In this document: positions 31,993-33,912 of the stretch, one piece after another
How the letters are laid out: each line of letters begins with the position of its first letter
Position numbering within the stretch: position 1 is the stretch's first letter
Made by a program: the position numbers and the translations under genes
Origin: an uncultured Roseovarius sp.
Lineage (GTDB): Bacteria; Pseudomonadota; Alphaproteobacteria; Rhodobacterales; Rhodobacteraceae
NCBI GenBank assembly: GCA_937884705.1
Contig: CAKZYL010000381.1
Span: forward strand, 1 to 33,912
Reading direction: 5' to 3'
Length of the DNA stretch: 33,912 nt
Notes under the pieces: generated by a model
Databases searched by the model: none
The model's input: only the letters and a program-made list of their open reading frames with translations
Told to the model about the DNA's origin: nothing

Positions 31993-33318
31993 ATGACCAT
32001 CACCCGTTTTGCCCCCTCCCCCACGGGCTTTCTGCATGTCGGCAATCTGCGCACGGCATTGATGAATTACCTCATCGCGCGCAAAGCCGGTGGGACATTC
32101 ATATTGCGCATTGATGACACCGATCCCGAACGCTCCAAGCAAGAATATGTGGATGCCATTCAGCACGATTTGGAGTGGTTGGGGCTGACTTGGGACCGAA
32201 TGGAGCGACAATCTGAGCGGCTGGATCGCTATGCCGCCGCCGCCGATGCCCTGCGGGACAAAGCGCGTTTCTACGAGGCATTTGAGACGCCGGTGGAGCT
32301 TGACCTAAAACGCAAGAAACAACTCAATATGGGCAAACCGCCGGTCTATGATCGCGCGGCGTTGACCCTGTCCGACGATGAAAAAGACGCCTTGCGTGCA
32401 GAACGCGGCAATGGCGTATGGCGCTTCCAGCTTGATCATGCCCGCATTGAATGGACCGATGGCATTCTGGGCGATATCTCGATCGATGCAGCTTCCGTCT
32501 CTGACCCGGTGCTGATCCGGGGGGACGGTCAGGTGCTCTATACGCTGGCCTCTGTCGTGGACGACACCGAGATGGGCGTGACCCACGTGGTGCGCGGATC
32601 CGATCACGTGACCAACACCGCCACGCAGATCCAGATCATCGAGGCATTGGGCGGCTCTATCACAACGTTTGCGCATCATTCCCTGCTGACAGGACCGCAG
32701 GGGGAATCGCTATCCAAACGTCTGGGCTCGCTTTCCTTGCGCGATTTTCGCGAACAGGGCGTGGAGCCGATGGCGCTCCTGTCACTGCTTGCGCGGTTGG
32801 GATCATCTGATCCGGTAGAGCTGCGTGGCTCCTTGGAAGAACTCGCAGAGCATTTTGAGCCGGCGCGGTTCGGCTCCGCGCCCACCAAGTTTGATCAGGC
32901 GGATCTCTTTCCGCTCACCGCGCGCGTGCTGCATGAGCGCCCGTTTGAAGACGTGTCTGGCGAGATCGCGGGTTTGGGCGTGCCGGATGACATCGCTCCA
33001 AAATTCTGGGAGGTGATGCGCGCCAATGTCACGACCATGGCCGATCTGGCGCCGTGGTGGGAGATTTGCCGCGACGGGGCAGAGCCGATCATCGCCGAGG
33101 AAGACGCAGAGTTCGTGCGCGAGGCCATGGCGCTTTTGCCGGACGCGCCGTTTGATGCGGAAACCTGGAGCGCTTGGACATCTGCGGTCAAAGACGCCAC
33201 GGGCCGCAAGGGCAAAGGCCTTTTCATGCCATTGCGCCTGGCGGTCACCGGTCAGGCACGTGGGCCGGATATGGGCAGTCTGATGCCTTTGCTGCACGTG
33301 GTGCGGGCAAAGGGCTGA
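31993..33318 (+). CDS. gltX: Glutamyl-tRNA synthetase, short 441-residue type
   Basis: Charges tRNA-Glu (and possibly tRNA-Gln) with glutamate in the cytoplasm. TRFAPSPTGFLHVGNLRTAL carries the HIGH-type motif (HVGN, about 15-18). ILRIDDTDPERS follows, then the KMSKS-equivalent SLSKRLGS at about 240-247. The anticodon-binding part is short. The usual zinc Cys cluster in the connective-peptide region is absent, AFETPVELDLKRKKQ being there instead. Length and features match the shorter of the two GluRS copies that many alphaproteobacteria have. Such duplication can relate to the indirect route to Gln-tRNA, but the specificity is not readable here. GGAG lies eight bases before the ATG. Confidence 0.93.
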   Translation: MTITRFAPSPTGFLHVGNLRTALMNYLIARKAGGTFILRIDDTDPERSKQEYVDAIQHDLEWLGLTWDRMERQSERLDRYAAAADALRDKARFYEAFETPVELDLKRKKQLNMGKPPVYDRAALTLSDDEKDALRAERGNGVWRFQLDHARIEWTDGILGDISIDAASVSDPVLIRGDGQVLYTLASVVDDTEMGVTHVVRGSDHVTNTATQIQIIEALGGSITTFAHHSLLTGPQGESLSKRLGSLSLRDFREQGVEPMALLSLLARLGSSDPVELRGSLEELAEHFEPARFGSAPTKFDQADLFPLTARVLHERPFEDVSGEIAGLGVPDDIAPKFWEVMRANVTTMADLAPWWEICRDGAEPIIAEEDAEFVREAMALLPDAPFDAETWSAWTSAVKDATGRKGKGLFMPLRLAVTGQARGPDMGSLMPLLHVVRAKG

Positions 33319-33345
33319 TTTGCCGGAACGAGTTCGGGCGAACGT

Positions 33346-33912
33346 CTAGTCGCGCCACAGCTGGTTTGGGACATCGTCGATGATGGTTACGCCAAGCGTG
33401 GTCAACATCTCATCCACAAGGCCCCGCTCATCAGAAGAGAGCATCTGCGCACGGGAATAGACCGGCTTGGCACGATCATCCAGGATCGGCGCGTCCCACC
33501 CATGGGTGGTTGAAAAGAAGGCCCGCGCGCCCTCTTCTCCGAACTCTTGAAGATAGCCTTGCACGACGACATCGAGGTAACTCATCAAAACCGGGCAGGA
33601 TTTTTCAGGCTGGCCGTGTTTGCCATCGGGAATGGAATAGACAACGATTTCAGGGCTTTGGGGAATATCGTGGATGATCTGGTGGCTTGCAGATACGCGA
33701 TCATAAGCGCGCTCCCTTTCATCAAGCGCGCCCCAACCCGCATCTGGAACAGCCGCCATCAGGCCATCAATCTCAGCCATCGGGTCTGGCACCACAGTCA
33801 GATACGCCACGGGACGCAGATCGGTGTGCCGCCATATCCGCCGCCACCCTTTCAGCCGCGCCGGGCGGATGTCTTCGTAGTCATGGGTCTTGCGGTTGAC
33901 CAGACTGCCATA
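33346..33912 (-). CDS. Gamma-glutamylcyclotransferase-like protein (5' end beyond window)
   Basis: The reading frame is open to the right window edge, so the start is missing. At the edge it reads YGSLVNRKTHDYED, with the Y-G-S-L phosphate-loop signature of the GGCT fold, then ARLKGWRRIWRH and the acidic strand AALDERERAYDRV-like AAVPDAGWGALDERERAYDRV. The catalytic Glu would lie in DERERAYD. The C-terminus is about 188 residues after the edge and ends DDVPNQLWRD. GGCT-like enzymes cyclise gamma-glutamyl groups to 5-oxoproline; the exact substrate is unknown. It converges on gltX with 27 bases between them and no obvious hairpin. Confidence 0.8.
   Translation of the reverse strand, partial: YGSLVNRKTHDYEDIRPARLKGWRRIWRHTDLRPVAYLTVVPDPMAEIDGLMAAVPDAGWGALDERERAYDRVSASHQIIHDIPQSPEIVVYSIPDGKHGQPEKSCPVLMSYLDVVVQGYLQEFGEEGARAFFSTTHGWDAPILDDRAKPVYSRAQMLSSDERGLVDEMLTTLGVTIIDDVPNQLWRD

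Overview
The window looks like chromosomal DNA of a marine alphaproteobacterium of the Rhodobacteraceae (Roseobacter group). The reasons are the moderately GC-rich coding style, a propionyl-CoA carboxylase of the Ruegeria type split by small accessory genes, several lineage-typical proteins (DUF6497-like, degenerate Hint-domain, PKTGG sulfotransferase-like, DUF3422, a short 441-residue glutamyl-tRNA synthetase) and a two-subunit proton-translocating transhydrogenase. This placement rests on protein recognition from memory, not on a search. No rRNA, tRNA, CRISPR array, insertion sequence or prophage was seen; the content is mostly core metabolism.

Left part (1-6000): a minus-strand propionyl-CoA block reading pccB, a DUF6497-like exported protein, a tiny Gln-rich lipoprotein, a 120-residue hypothetical protein, pccA, and a membrane-anchored protein starting at TTG whose ribosome site overlaps the pccA stop. 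The gaps in this block are rich in inverted repeats: in front of pccB, in front of the lipoprotein, and a 300-base multi-stem stretch in front of pccA that ends in a terminator-like hairpin.

6100-13735: a Bcr/CflA-type efflux pump (plus strand) converges on a nitrilase-family amidohydrolase. A Hint-domain protein and a sulfotransferase-like protein follow, then a divergent acyl-CoA synthetase, which converges on a heme-type TonB-dependent receptor with a shared hairpin terminator between them.

13980-21000: an Atm1-type ABC exporter, then leuA with a clear upstream regulatory leader (a promoter-like element, a 21-codon leader peptide with five consecutive leucines, and mutually exclusive RNA stems). 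Next come nadE and, divergently, an exported protein made almost entirely of MORN repeats (18 full 23-residue units plus a degenerate one).

21000-28810: a CsgA-like short-chain dehydrogenase, a Tat-exported metallo-beta-lactamase-fold protein, a DUF1801-like protein converging on a methyltransferase through a 58-base three-way-junction palindrome that contains both stop codons, DUF3422, and pntB-pntA, with pntA best read from a TTG start.

28960-33912: an isoprenylcysteine-methyltransferase-like membrane protein, a second short-chain dehydrogenase, a SpoIIAA-like protein, a Rossmann methyltransferase-like protein, gltX, and a gamma-glutamylcyclotransferase-like protein cut by the window edge. 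No wholly new multi-gene system is evident. The best leads are regulatory: the leucine attenuator, the structured pccA leader, the pccB inverted repeat and the convergent three-way-junction element.
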